From assembly GCA_020629695.1 (NCBI GenBank), contig JAHDCV010000008.1:10653-72911 (forward strand): a stretch of DNA of 62,259 nt, written 5' to 3'. Under the pieces are notes generated by a model. The model searched no databases and was not told the DNA's origin. It saw nothing but the letters and a program-made list of their open reading frames with translations. Positions 25,218 through 32,993 of the stretch are shown in pieces (the first letter of the stretch is position 1; every line of letters begins with the position of its first letter). The translations under genes were made by a program, and so were the position numbers. The DNA is from Acidimicrobiales bacterium. GTDB lineage: Bacteria > Actinomycetota > Acidimicrobiia > Acidimicrobiales > SZUA-35.

Positions 25218-25280
25218 AGTGCTTGCTGGAGTTGCAGTGCTGGGACGACAGAACCTGTCGCCGCAGCCTGGGATTTGGGA

Positions 25281-26057
25281 TCAGAGGATCTGGGAGAGGA
25301 ACAGCTTCGTGCGGTCCTCGGTGGGGTTGGTGAAGAAGTGCTCGGGCGTGCCGATCTCGACGACATCACCGGATTCCATGAACACGATGCGGTCGGCGAC
25401 CTCGCGGGCGAAGCCCATCTCGTGGGTCACACACACCATGGTCATACCCGACTGGGCCAGGCCCTTCATCACGTCGAGCACCTCGGAGATCATCTCGGGG
25501 TCGAGGGCGGAGGTCGGCTCGTCGAAGAGCATGATCTTCGGCTCCATGGCGAGCGATCGGGCGATCGCCACACGCTGCTGCTGACCACCGGAGAGCTGCC
25601 CGGGGAACTTCGCCGCCTGCTCCGGGATGCCGACTCGTTCGAGCAACTGCATCGCCGTCGCCTCGGCCTCCGCCTTCGGGCGCTTCCGCACCCAGATGGG
25701 GGCGAGGGTGACGTTGTCCAGCACCGTCAGGTGCGGGAACAGGTTGAACTGCTGGAACACCATGCCGACCTCGGAACGGATCTTGTCGATGTTCCGGACG
25801 TCATTCGAGAGCTCGACACCGTCGACGATGATGTCGCCTTCCTGGTGGACCTCGAGTCGGTTGATACAGCGGATCAGGGTGGACTTGCCGGAACCCGAGG
25901 GGCCGAGGACCACCATCACCTCGCGGTCCTTGACCGTGAGGTCCACACCCCGGAGAGCCTGGAAGTCGCCGAACCACTTCTTCACGCCTCGGCAGACGAT
26001 CATGTCTTCCCGGGCGGCGAGCTCGTCGCTCATACCGGCGTCGATGACCTTGCTCAT
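25281..26057 (-). CDS. aapP: Amino-acid ABC transporter ATPase (AapP/GlnQ type)
   Basis: A 258-residue polar-amino-acid-type ATPase. Walker [11 protein letters not shown]-loop region [19 protein letters not shown], signature LSGGQQQR, Walker [15 protein letters not shown] and switch CVTHEMGFA are all canonical. It is the last gene of the four-gene minus-strand operon encoding a complete AapJQMP/Bzt-like importer. AAGGAG precedes the ATG; Met9 is an alternative start. It is separated from the permease gene by 143 bp that contain a tandem repeat, an unusually long gap for this operon. Confidence 0.9.
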   Translation of the reverse strand: MSKVIDAGMSDELAAREDMIVCRGVKKWFGDFQALRGVDLTVKDREVMVVLGPSGSGKSTLIRCINRLEVHQEGDIIVDGVELSNDVRNIDKIRSEVGMVFQQFNLFPHLTVLDNVTLAPIWVRKRPKAEAEATAMQLLERVGIPEQAAKFPGQLSGGQQQRVAIARSLAMEPKIMLFDEPTSALDPEMISEVLDVMKGLAQSGMTMVCVTHEMGFAREVADRIVFMESGDVVEIGTPEHFFTNPTEDRTKLFLSQIL

Positions 26058-26156
26058 GCTGAGCGCTCCTTGTTGTGATTGGTGTAGGTGAGAGTTTCGA
26101 GATTCATGTCAGGTGTTTCGTGTGCGAGTTGTGAGCGTCAGCGAGCAACTCGGTAA

Positions 26157-26194
26157 GTGAGCGAAGCGAACGGCAGTGAGCGAAGCGAACGGCA
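26157..26194. repeat. Tandem repeat, two perfect 19-bp copies
   Basis: GTGAGCGAAGCGAACGGCA occurs twice back to back (26157-26175, 26176-26194) in the gap between the permease and ATPase genes. A related GAGCGTCAGCGAG lies 20 bp away at 26132-26144 and its complement recurs near 53216. Confidence 0.6.
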
Positions 26195-26200
26195 ACGGCA

Positions 26201-28006
26201 TCATCGGCTGCCCACGCCGAGCTTCTCCTCGAGGCTGCGGGACGCCCGCGACATCGAGTAGGCGAAGACCCAGTAGACGAACGAGACGAAGAACAGCGCC
26301 GTCAGGCTCTGGCCGAGGAAGGCCGGCTGGGAGGCCACCGTCTGGTTGCCGACCCGGAGGAGGTCGAAGCCGCCGACGATGGCGATCAGCGACGTCTCCT
26401 TGAAGGTGGCGATCGCCTGACCCACGAGGTTCGGGATCGAGACCCGCAGCGCCTGCGGGAGCACGATGAACGCCGTCCGCTGTGCTGTCGTGAGGCCGAG
26501 GGCGTCCGCTGCCTCGAACTGACCCTTGCGGATGCTCTGGAGGCCGCCACGGATGTTCTCGGCCATGTACGCCCCCGAGAACAGCGTGTAGCCGATGAAG
26601 ATGGCGGCGAGTTCGGACAGCTCCATCTCGCCCGGGAGGAAGAGCGGCACCATGATCGAGAAGAAGAACAGCACCGTGATGAGTGGGATACCCCGCACCA
26701 CCTCGATGTAGGTCGTCGACAGGATCCGGAAGATCGGCAGCGTCGAGGTCCGAGCCAGGGCCATCAGCGCCCCGATGGGGAACGACGCCAGCATCACGTA
26801 GTAGGCGATCGTCAGCGTGAGGGCGAAGCCACCGATGAACGGCGGTGCGGCGATGTCGAGCGTCGACGGCGTGTTGATGCCGGTGATCAGCCAGTGGGTC
26901 AAGGCGACGAAGCCCATCCAGATCCCGGCGTAGCGCAGACGCACGGAGCGTTCGCCGGCGAACGTGGCGGCGGCCAGGGCGAACAGCGCCAGGAAGAGAA
27001 TCGACAGGCGGATCTTCTGGAGCATCGAGACCACGCCGAAGAAGGCGAGGATCCACGTGAGCGCCGCCGTGCCGAGGAGGAGTGCGCCCACGATCCGGGC
27101 GATCTCGCCCCGAACCGGCTCGGTGAGCCAGTAGAGCAGCGCACCGCCGCCGAGCCCGAAGGCGAGGGCGATCGGGATGTCCACGGCGAGCACGTAACCC
27201 CAGTCGAAGGCCGGGTCGCGCAGTACGAGGAACAGCAGGAACGCCGGGCCCATCACCCACCACACGATCATCGCGAGCTGGAGGATCCGCCGCGGCACGA
27301 CCCGGGCGAGTGCGCGGGCACCGAAGAACGAGCCGAGCAACAGCCCCATCATCACCGTCCACGGCTGCTTGGTCGTGATGTTCACGGTGCCCGGCTCGTC
27401 GATGTACTCGCCGTCGAGGAACTCGTTCTGGCCCCACGGCACGATCCAGACGAGGACCATGACGAACACGGCGAAGCCGACGAGGAGCGACCAGAACGGC
27501 AGCGTCTGGCCGTCGGGGAGCGCCCGACCGGCGAGCCAGGCCACCACACCGATGGCGACACCGACCGCGATGAGGCCGAGGCGCCACGATCCGCTCACGG
27601 GAGTCAACACGCCGATGACGGCGACCGCAGCGCCGAGCCCGATGGTGGATTGCACGATCTTGCTGGTCCGCACCCTCGGCTCGAACCCGAACGCGATCAG
27701 CGTGATGCCGACCGCGACGATGAGGGCACCGAGTGAGAACCACATCCGGGCGAACTGTTCGAGTGGGTAGTTGAAGGTGAAGAACGTCCGACTGTTGGTC
27801 AGCACTGCGTCCCAGTTGCGTTCCTCGGCGACGAGCTTGCCCAGCAGCCAGCTGAGGATCTGCCACGAGATGAACAGGAAGAAGAAGGTCTGGAGCGCGT
27901 TGCCCCATGAGGAGAAGAGGTTCTCCCTGGCCCACACGACCGGCCCGGACGGCGGTGGTTCCGGGGCGAGCTCGTCGACCGGGGGAGGCATCGTGATGTC
28001 GGTCAT
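26201..28006 (-). CDS. aapM: Amino-acid ABC permease (AapM/BztC type), extended
   Basis: A 601-residue inner-membrane permease. The C-terminal third is the conserved HisM-type domain with the EAA-like loop ADALGLTTAQRTAFIVLPQALRV split here as ADALGLTTAQRT and FIVLPQALRV, after ARTSTLPIFRILSTTYIEVV. AapM/BztC proteins are usually about 380-430 residues; this one has roughly eight extra hydrophobic segments between the N-terminal region (about residue 80) and the permease domain (about 370). It starts 1 nt after the aapQ stop, which implies translational coupling. Expected to pair with AapQ and use AapJ as receptor for a broad range of L-amino acids. Confidence 0.85.
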   Translation of the reverse strand: MTDITMPPPVDELAPEPPPSGPVVWARENLFSSWGNALQTFFFLFISWQILSWLLGKLVAEERNWDAVLTNSRTFFTFNYPLEQFARMWFSLGALIVAVGITLIAFGFEPRVRTSKIVQSTIGLGAAVAVIGVLTPVSGSWRLGLIAVGVAIGVVAWLAGRALPDGQTLPFWSLLVGFAVFVMVLVWIVPWGQNEFLDGEYIDEPGTVNITTKQPWTVMMGLLLGSFFGARALARVVPRRILQLAMIVWWVMGPAFLLFLVLRDPAFDWGYVLAVDIPIALAFGLGGGALLYWLTEPVRGEIARIVGALLLGTAALTWILAFFGVVSMLQKIRLSILFLALFALAAATFAGERSVRLRYAGIWMGFVALTHWLITGINTPSTLDIAAPPFIGGFALTLTIAYYVMLASFPIGALMALARTSTLPIFRILSTTYIEVVRGIPLITVLFFFSIMVPLFLPGEMELSELAAIFIGYTLFSGAYMAENIRGGLQSIRKGQFEAADALGLTTAQRTAFIVLPQALRVSIPNLVGQAIATFKETSLIAIVGGFDLLRVGNQTVASQPAFLGQSLTALFFVSFVYWVFAYSMSRASRSLEEKLGVGSR

Positions 28007-28007
28007 G

Positions 28008-29534
28008 TCAGCGCTCCACGATGGCGAGTCGGCGGTTGATGTTGTTGACGATGAACGAGATCGTCAACGAGCAGGTCAGGTAGAAGGCCATGAACAGGCC
28101 GAACACGGCGAGTGTCTGATTGTTCTTGTTGTAGATCGTCTGGCCGATCTGCACGAGGTCGGACATGCCGACCGCGATGGCGAGCGACGTGTTCTTGGTG
28201 ATGTTCAGATACTGGTTGCCGAGCGGCGGCATGATCACCCGGAAGGCCTGCGGCAGGATCACCTTGCGCAGGGACTGCATCCGGCTGAGGCCGAGGGCGG
28301 CGGCCGCTTCGGTCTGGCCCTTCGGCACCGCGAGCACACCACCTCGCACGATCTCGGCGATGAAGCTCGCGGTGTAGAGCACGAGGCCGAAGAAGAGGGC
28401 GGCGAAGAACGGTGTCATCGTCAGGCCCTCGGGCCCGTAGTTGGCGAAACGGCCGGTGCTGAGCGTCGGTCGCATGGCGTCGATCGGACGATTGCCGCGA
28501 CCGTTGCCGAACTTGTCGGCGAACCACTGGATCAGATCGCGGAGCCCGTCGACGAAGAGGTCGCCGATGAGACCGGGCACGACGACCCAGATCATGACGC
28601 ACGCGATCAGGGCGCCGACGCCGGCGAAGATCATCCGGAAGTAGTCGTCGTCGGTGAGCTTGGCGAGCCCGGCCGGGGTCCGGCGGGAGTCGAGGAAGTT
28701 CTTGATGAACAGCGCAGCGGCCCCGATGGCGAGAGCGCTGAGCACGAGCTGCATGGCGGGTCGTGGGATCGAGCCCCAGGCGTCGGAGAGACCGCCGAAG
28801 ACCGAGCCGAGGAAGCCCATCACCGGATTGGCGAACCAGGCGATCACCGCGGCCACCAGGGTGATGCCGGCGACCTTCAGCCCGACCTTGTGGTCGCCAC
28901 CTTCGCGGTCCTGCTTGGCTTGGAGCTGCCTGCGGGCGAAGACGATGCCGACGCTGAAGACGGCCATGAGGGCGAGGAACTGGTAGAAGCCGTCGGCGTA
29001 GAAGACACGGGGAAGCGCCAGGCCTCGTTTGGAGATGTCGAACCAGAACCTCGTGTCGGTCGCTCCCTCCTCGGGCCCTTCGAGGTCGGGGAGCGAACCG
29101 AGGATGGCAGCGGCGAGCAGGATGAGCACGAGCACCGGGATGTTGCGGAGGGTCTCGATGTAGACCGAGGCGGCCTTCTGGGCGACCCAGTTGGTCGAGA
29201 GTCGGGCGAGGCCGATCACGGTGCCGAGGATCGTGGCGGCGAAGATGCCGGCGATCGCGACGCGGAGGGTGTTGCTGGCCGCCGAACGCAGCGCTTCCCA
29301 CATCGTGGCCGGCACCGTCGAGATGCCCTCGGAGAGCTGGATGTTGGCGGGGCCGTCGAGCCAGTCGTAATCGACTTCGATGCCGCCGGCGGCCAGGGAG
29401 TCAGCGGCGACGGTCGACAGGAACCAGAAGACGCCGATGACGAGCACGAGGACGATGATCTGGACGACCCATTTGAGGACGCCCGCATCGCGCCACAGCG
29501 GTGGGCGTTGTTGGGAAGCGTGGGTGGTGGCCAC
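28008..29534 (-). CDS. aapQ: Amino-acid ABC permease (AapQ/BztB type), extended
   Basis: A 508-residue permease. Near the N-terminus it has RLSTNWVAQKAASVYIETLRNIPVL (given as RLSTNWVAQK and YIETLRNIPVL), typical of AapQ. The C-terminal domain has AEIVRGGVLAVPKGQTEAA and LPQAFRVIMPPLGNQYLN. About 100 residues longer than Rhizobium AapQ because of extra hydrophobic segments and a soluble stretch in the middle (about residues 175-360). GTG start with GGAG upstream. A strong hairpin lies between it and the upstream binding-protein gene. Confidence 0.86.
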   Translation of the reverse strand: MATTHASQQRPPLWRDAGVLKWVVQIIVLVLVIGVFWFLSTVAADSLAAGGIEVDYDWLDGPANIQLSEGISTVPATMWEALRSAASNTLRVAIAGIFAATILGTVIGLARLSTNWVAQKAASVYIETLRNIPVLVLILLAAAILGSLPDLEGPEEGATDTRFWFDISKRGLALPRVFYADGFYQFLALMAVFSVGIVFARRQLQAKQDREGGDHKVGLKVAGITLVAAVIAWFANPVMGFLGSVFGGLSDAWGSIPRPAMQLVLSALAIGAAALFIKNFLDSRRTPAGLAKLTDDDYFRMIFAGVGALIACVMIWVVVPGLIGDLFVDGLRDLIQWFADKFGNGRGNRPIDAMRPTLSTGRFANYGPEGLTMTPFFAALFFGLVLYTASFIAEIVRGGVLAVPKGQTEAAAALGLSRMQSLRKVILPQAFRVIMPPLGNQYLNITKNTSLAIAVGMSDLVQIGQTIYNKNNQTLAVFGLFMAFYLTCSLTISFIVNNINRRLAIVER

Positions 29535-29589
29535 GAGATGGTGCTCCGGTGAACTCGGTAGGGAAGAAACGGGAAACGTGAAAACCCGA

Positions 29590-29620
29590 ACGGGGGTGGA
29601 CCAGTGTGGTCCACCCCCGT
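29590..29620 (-). terminator. Attenuator-like hairpin between aapJ and aapQ
   Basis: Perfect 13-bp stem ACGGGGGTGGACC with its complement and a 5-nt loop, 42 nt after the aapJ stop. On the minus strand it is followed by TTCGGGTTTTC, so partial intrinsic termination is plausible, reducing permease relative to receptor. Confidence 0.6.
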
Positions 29621-29661
29621 CAGTACTGCCGCCTGAACGGATCAGGCGAGGAAGTGGTCGA

Positions 29662-30837
29662 TCAGCGAGCCGGCGGGGCGTAGATCAGGCCGCCCTCGGT
29701 CCACGGAGCGTTGGCCGAACCCTCACGGGAGAGGCCCACCGGTCCGAGGTTCGACTCGAAGATCTCGCTGTAGTTACCCACCTGCGAGATGACGTTGTAG
29801 AAGGCGTCGGCGGACAGGCCCATGGCCGTCTGCAGCTCACCCTCGCCACCGAGGAGGCGGATCATCTCGGGAGCGCCACCGGAGAGGGCGGCATCGACGT
29901 CGCCGGAGCCGACGCCGTACTCGTCAGCGATGACGGTGGCGTAGACGACCCAGTTGACCACGTCGGCCCACTGCGAGTCGTTCTGGCCGTACACGGGGCC
30001 GAGGGGCTCCTTCGAGATGGGCGTGGGCGGGAAGATGACCCACTCCTCACCGTCGGGCTGCTGCTCGGCCTTACGGCCGACGAGAGCGGAACCGTCGGTC
30101 GTGATGACGTTGCAGGTGCCGTCGATGAACGCATCGGTGACCTGGTTGAAGTCCTCGAAGGTGTTCAGCGTGATGTTGATGCCCAGGACGGCGGCGAGCT
30201 CCGAGATGTTGGTCTCGGTGGTCGTGCCGGCGTTGGTGCACACGGTGGCGCCGTCGATCTCGGCGACAGCGGAGCTGCCGGTGAAACCGTCGGACGCGCG
30301 GCCCATGAGCTGCTGGCCGTCGTAGTAGGTGGTCGGACCGAAGTCCATGCCCACATCGGTGTCGCGGCTCTGGGTCCAGGTCGAGTTCCGCATGAGGACG
30401 TCGACGTCGCCGGTCTGCACGGCGGTGAAACGCTCGGCAGCGGTGAGGGCCACGAACGTCACGGCGTCGGCGTCACCGAGCACGGCGGCGGCGACGGCAC
30501 GGCAGTAGTCGGCGTCGAGACCGGTCACCGAGCCATCGGGCTGGGTGAACGAGAAGGCCACGGCCGCACCGGACACACCACAGTTCAGCGAGCCACGTGC
30601 CTGAACGGCGGCGAGAGTGCCGCCGCCCTGGGTCAGCTCGACCTCGTCGTCGGAGTCGCCGGAGTCGCCGGAGTCACCGGAATCCCCGGAATCACCGGAA
30701 TCGTCGCCCGAGCTGTCGCTCGAGGTGTCGTCAGAAGTGCCGTCGGCGCTGTCGTCCGCGTCCGAGCCGCAAGCTGCGGCGACGAGGACGAGAGCGAAGA
30801 GCATCGCCAGAAGGCGAAGAAGCTTCGAGTTCTGCAT
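29662..30837 (-). CDS. aapJ: Amino-acid substrate-binding lipoprotein (AapJ/BztA type)
   Basis: A 391-residue receptor. A signal peptide with lipobox VAAAC is followed by a low-complexity tether of Asp, Ser and Gly containing five GDS-type repeats (coded around 30650-30703 by a 9-nt repeat). The mature domain is clearly AapJ-like: VQARGSLNCGVSG, GLDADYCRAVAAAVLGD, FTAVQTGDVDVLMRNSTWT and YYDGQQLM. It should bind polar L-amino acids such as glutamate. ATG 30837 is chosen because GGAGGAA lies just upstream and the signal peptide then has normal length. First gene of the operon. Confidence 0.92.
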   Translation of the reverse strand: MQNSKLLRLLAMLFALVLVAAACGSDADDSADGTSDDTSSDSSGDDSGDSGDSGDSGDSGDSDDEVELTQGGGTLAAVQARGSLNCGVSGAAVAFSFTQPDGSVTGLDADYCRAVAAAVLGDADAVTFVALTAAERFTAVQTGDVDVLMRNSTWTQSRDTDVGMDFGPTTYYDGQQLMGRASDGFTGSSAVAEIDGATVCTNAGTTTETNISELAAVLGINITLNTFEDFNQVTDAFIDGTCNVITTDGSALVGRKAEQQPDGEEWVIFPPTPISKEPLGPVYGQNDSQWADVVNWVVYATVIADEYGVGSGDVDAALSGGAPEMIRLLGGEGELQTAMGLSADAFYNVISQVGNYSEIFESNLGPVGLSREGSANAPWTEGGLIYAPPAR

Positions 30838-31084
30838 TGGTAGGGGTTCCTCCGCGACAAGAACTGCGCGACCCATCTTCGGGTCGTACTCCACAGCTCC
30901 GGTCGAGGGCGAAAGCTAGCCACTCGACGACGGTGTGTCCTGCGCCACTGGGGCGGTTTACGACTTCGCAACACTGCGTTCCCTAATTCAGGGGCGACGC
31001 GATCGCGTATTTCGATGATTACGCAGGGACGCATAGGTGCGAGTGATGCGCCTTGTTCGGGTGCCGATGGCGGGGCCGGTGGGC
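30838..31084 (-). promoter_or_regulatory. Promoter region of the amino-acid ABC operon
   Basis: A 247-bp gap between the DUF3237 stop and the aapJ start. It is less GC-rich than its surroundings and holds TAGCTT (minus strand, about 30914-30919) as a -10 candidate without a good -35, and a perfect 12-bp palindrome ACGCGATCGCGT near 30998. No coding frame seen. Confidence 0.35.
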
Positions 31085-31477
31085 TCAGCGCTCGACGAGG
31101 CTGACCTCGAGCGTCAGTTGCTGCCCGTCGAGGGTGCCCGTGGCCACGGCCACGGCGTTGTTGAGATGGGCGAACTCGTCGTTCGCCGTCTCGAACACGA
31201 GCAGCTCCATGGGGCCGGTGGCATCCCCACGACCGATGGCCCGATACGAGATGACGCTGCGACCTTCGCCGATTCGTCCGCGGATGTCGAGCGACTGACT
31301 GCCCTCGGCCCCGACGTTGACGTAGTCGACCCCGGAAACGGGGCGGTCGCCATCCCAATGTGGAGAGGTGGCGGTGCCGCTGAACGGGACGTCGAGGCGC
31401 ATACCGGTGGCCACACCACCGATCGGTACGAAGGTGAGGTCGACGGCAATCGTGCAGAACGGGGTGAGCGTGGCCAT
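31085..31477 (-). CDS. DUF3237 family protein
   Basis: A 130-residue all-beta protein of the DUF3237 family, recognised from RLDVPFSGTATSPHWDGDRPV split here as RLDVPFSGTA and HWDGDRPVSGVDYV, and GRSVISYRAIGRGD. The family's biochemical function is unknown. It starts 36 nt after the paaC stop with GGAGA upstream, making it the last gene of the paaK-A-D-B-C operon and suggesting a role linked to phenylacetate ring epoxidation or handling of its product (inference). No signal peptide. Confidence 0.75.
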   Translation of the reverse strand: MATLTPFCTIAVDLTFVPIGGVATGMRLDVPFSGTATSPHWDGDRPVSGVDYVNVGAEGSQSLDIRGRIGEGRSVISYRAIGRGDATGPMELLVFETANDEFAHLNNAVAVATGTLDGQQLTLEVSLVER

Positions 31478-31513
31478 GGGGAGTCTCCTGTCGGGAGGGT
31501 CGGTGGCGCCGTC

Positions 31514-32257
31514 CTACCAGACGGCGCCGGGGTCGAGCGAGATGACCTCGCGGAGTTCGTCGTGGAACGCGGCGAAGCCGGGATCGCGCACGGTTCGATG
31601 ACGCTGTTCGTCGGTGCCGACGGGCCAGTCGATCGTCACGCCGAGCGTCTCGAGCTGCTGCGAGATCGTCGTGCGCCATGACATCGCCAGGTCGGCACTG
31701 GACGATGCGACCACACCCTCGTCGATCGCGCCGCGCTCGGACGCGACCGGATCGAAGATGCCGACGGCGATCGGCAGCAGTCGATGGAGTGCGGCGATCA
31801 CGATCGGACGGGCCTCGCCGCTGGTCAGGAGCCGGCGCATGAGTTGGTCGGCGTGCTGGCGGTGGAACGACTCCTCACGATCGACGAGACGTGCGAGGAC
31901 CGCGACCTCGGCGACCGATGAATGCGCCAGCGCCTGCCAGCGCAGTCGCTCGGCGTGGTCGTACAGCCAGTGGCGGACGAGCGCGTCGGACCATTCCGGG
32001 GTCGAGCGTTCGGCGAACCAGCAACTCCGGTAGTCGGCGGCGTCTCGGAGCAGTGCGAAGCGGTCCACGTCGTCGGTGAGGAGCTGGTAGAGCTCGAGCG
32101 CGTGACCCAGTTCGTCCTGGGCGATCGAGCAGAACGCCAGATCCTCTTCGAGGAACGGCGTGACACCGATCCACGTGGCGTGTTGCGCGCCGATCATGTG
32201 CTCGTCGTCGGCGAGCGCCAGCAGGTGCTCCCGCGCGGCGGGGGAGAGGTCGATCAT
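31514..32257 (-). CDS. paaC: Phenylacetyl-CoA epoxidase structural subunit PaaC
   Basis: A 247-residue ferritin-like four-helix subunit that supports PaaA in the phenylacetyl-CoA 1,2-epoxidase complex. Helix motifs AFCSIAQDELGHALELYQLL (helix 2) and REESFHRQHADQLM (helix 4) are typical. It overlaps paaB by 4 bp (ATGA). The length agrees with E. coli PaaC. Confidence 0.92.
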   Translation of the reverse strand: MIDLSPAAREHLLALADDEHMIGAQHATWIGVTPFLEEDLAFCSIAQDELGHALELYQLLTDDVDRFALLRDAADYRSCWFAERSTPEWSDALVRHWLYDHAERLRWQALAHSSVAEVAVLARLVDREESFHRQHADQLMRRLLTSGEARPIVIAALHRLLPIAVGIFDPVASERGAIDEGVVASSSADLAMSWRTTISQQLETLGVTIDWPVGTDEQRHRTVRDPGFAAFHDELREVISLDPGAVW

Positions 32258-32526
32258 GCGGTCTCCCGCTGTTGGCGTCGTCGTTCGGCGATCGCTGCGC
32301 CGTCGTTGTGGCGATGGGGTTTGTCGTGGTTCCCCCGGACGAACGCAGGCGGGCCGACGACGATGTGCGTGCGGTCGACGAGCCAGAGGTCGTCGCCTTC
32401 GCCGCGGCGCACGTAGGCCTCACGTGCGAGGGTCACTCCCAATTCGGCGTCGGCTGCGTCGATCGCACCGACATGGCGGAACTCGTCCTTGCCGGCCTTC
32501 TTCAGGAACACCTCGAACGTCCGCAT
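32254..32526 (-). CDS. paaB: Phenylacetyl-CoA epoxidase subunit PaaB
   Basis: A 90-residue protein matching PaaB: RTFEVFLKKAGKDEFRHVG at the N-terminus (family pattern 'evFvr.kkg.~HvGsv.A'), YVRRGEGDDLWLVDRTHI in the centre. PaaB bridges PaaA-PaaC heterodimers. The start at 32526 gives a TGATG overlap with paaD; a longer frame runs upstream but its extra part is a shadow of paaD. Confidence 0.92.
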   Translation of the reverse strand: MRTFEVFLKKAGKDEFRHVGAIDAADAELGVTLAREAYVRRGEGDDLWLVDRTHIVVGPPAFVRGNHDKPHRHNDGAAIAERRRQQRETA

Positions 32527-32993
32527 CAGCGCAGAACCTCGATCACGTTGCGGCAGTCGTCGCACCACGCGACCGAGCGGCAGCGTGTCGGGCCGGAGTC
32601 CGAGGTGTCGCGGACGGCGGAGGTGGAGCCGCACACCGGGCAGAGCAGCGAGCCATCCGGTTCCCGGATGATCACGCCGTACTCCTCGGCGAGGCGTGCC
32701 CGAGTGCTCGGACGAACCCGATCGGTCGACCACGGTTCGTCCGACCAGGTCACCCGAACGTCGTCCGACGGCTCGAAGGCCCGACGGATGTCGGCTTCGA
32801 TGAATCGCAGTGCGGTGCACCCACGGAATGTCGGGACGAGCTCGACCGAGACCCGCCCGTGTCGCCGGGCCACGGCCCCGACCATGCCGAGACCGACGAT
32901 CGAGATGCCCGGGAACTCCGGGTCGTCGACGAGTTCGAGTCGGTCCATCGGAGCGAGCTCGAGCCCGCCGAGTCGGACGGGGCTGGTCGTCAT
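32526..32993 (-). CDS. paaD: PaaD-like iron-sulfur assembly protein of epoxidase
   Basis: A 155-residue protein with an N-terminal MIP18/DUF59 domain (DDPEFPGISIVGLGMV, then VELVPTFRGCTALRFIE with the conserved Cys). The C-terminal zinc-ribbon-like region has four cysteines (CPVCGSTS and CDDC). PaaD is needed for maturation of the epoxidase, probably for Fe-S or diiron assembly. Gene order is paaA-D-B-C instead of the common A-B-C-D-E. It overlaps paaA by 4 bp. Confidence 0.88.
   Translation of the reverse strand: MTTSPVRLGGLELAPMDRLELVDDPEFPGISIVGLGMVGAVARRHGRVSVELVPTFRGCTALRFIEADIRRAFEPSDDVRVTWSDEPWSTDRVRPSTRARLAEEYGVIIREPDGSLLCPVCGSTSAVRDTSDSGPTRCRSVAWCDDCRNVIEVLR

Noticed and set aside
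30990-31030. GlnR- or AmtR-type nitrogen operator before the amino-acid ABC operon
   Set aside because: GTAAT and GAAAT words occur but not with the spacing of the GlnR box; only a 12-bp ACGCGATCGCGT palindrome is firm.
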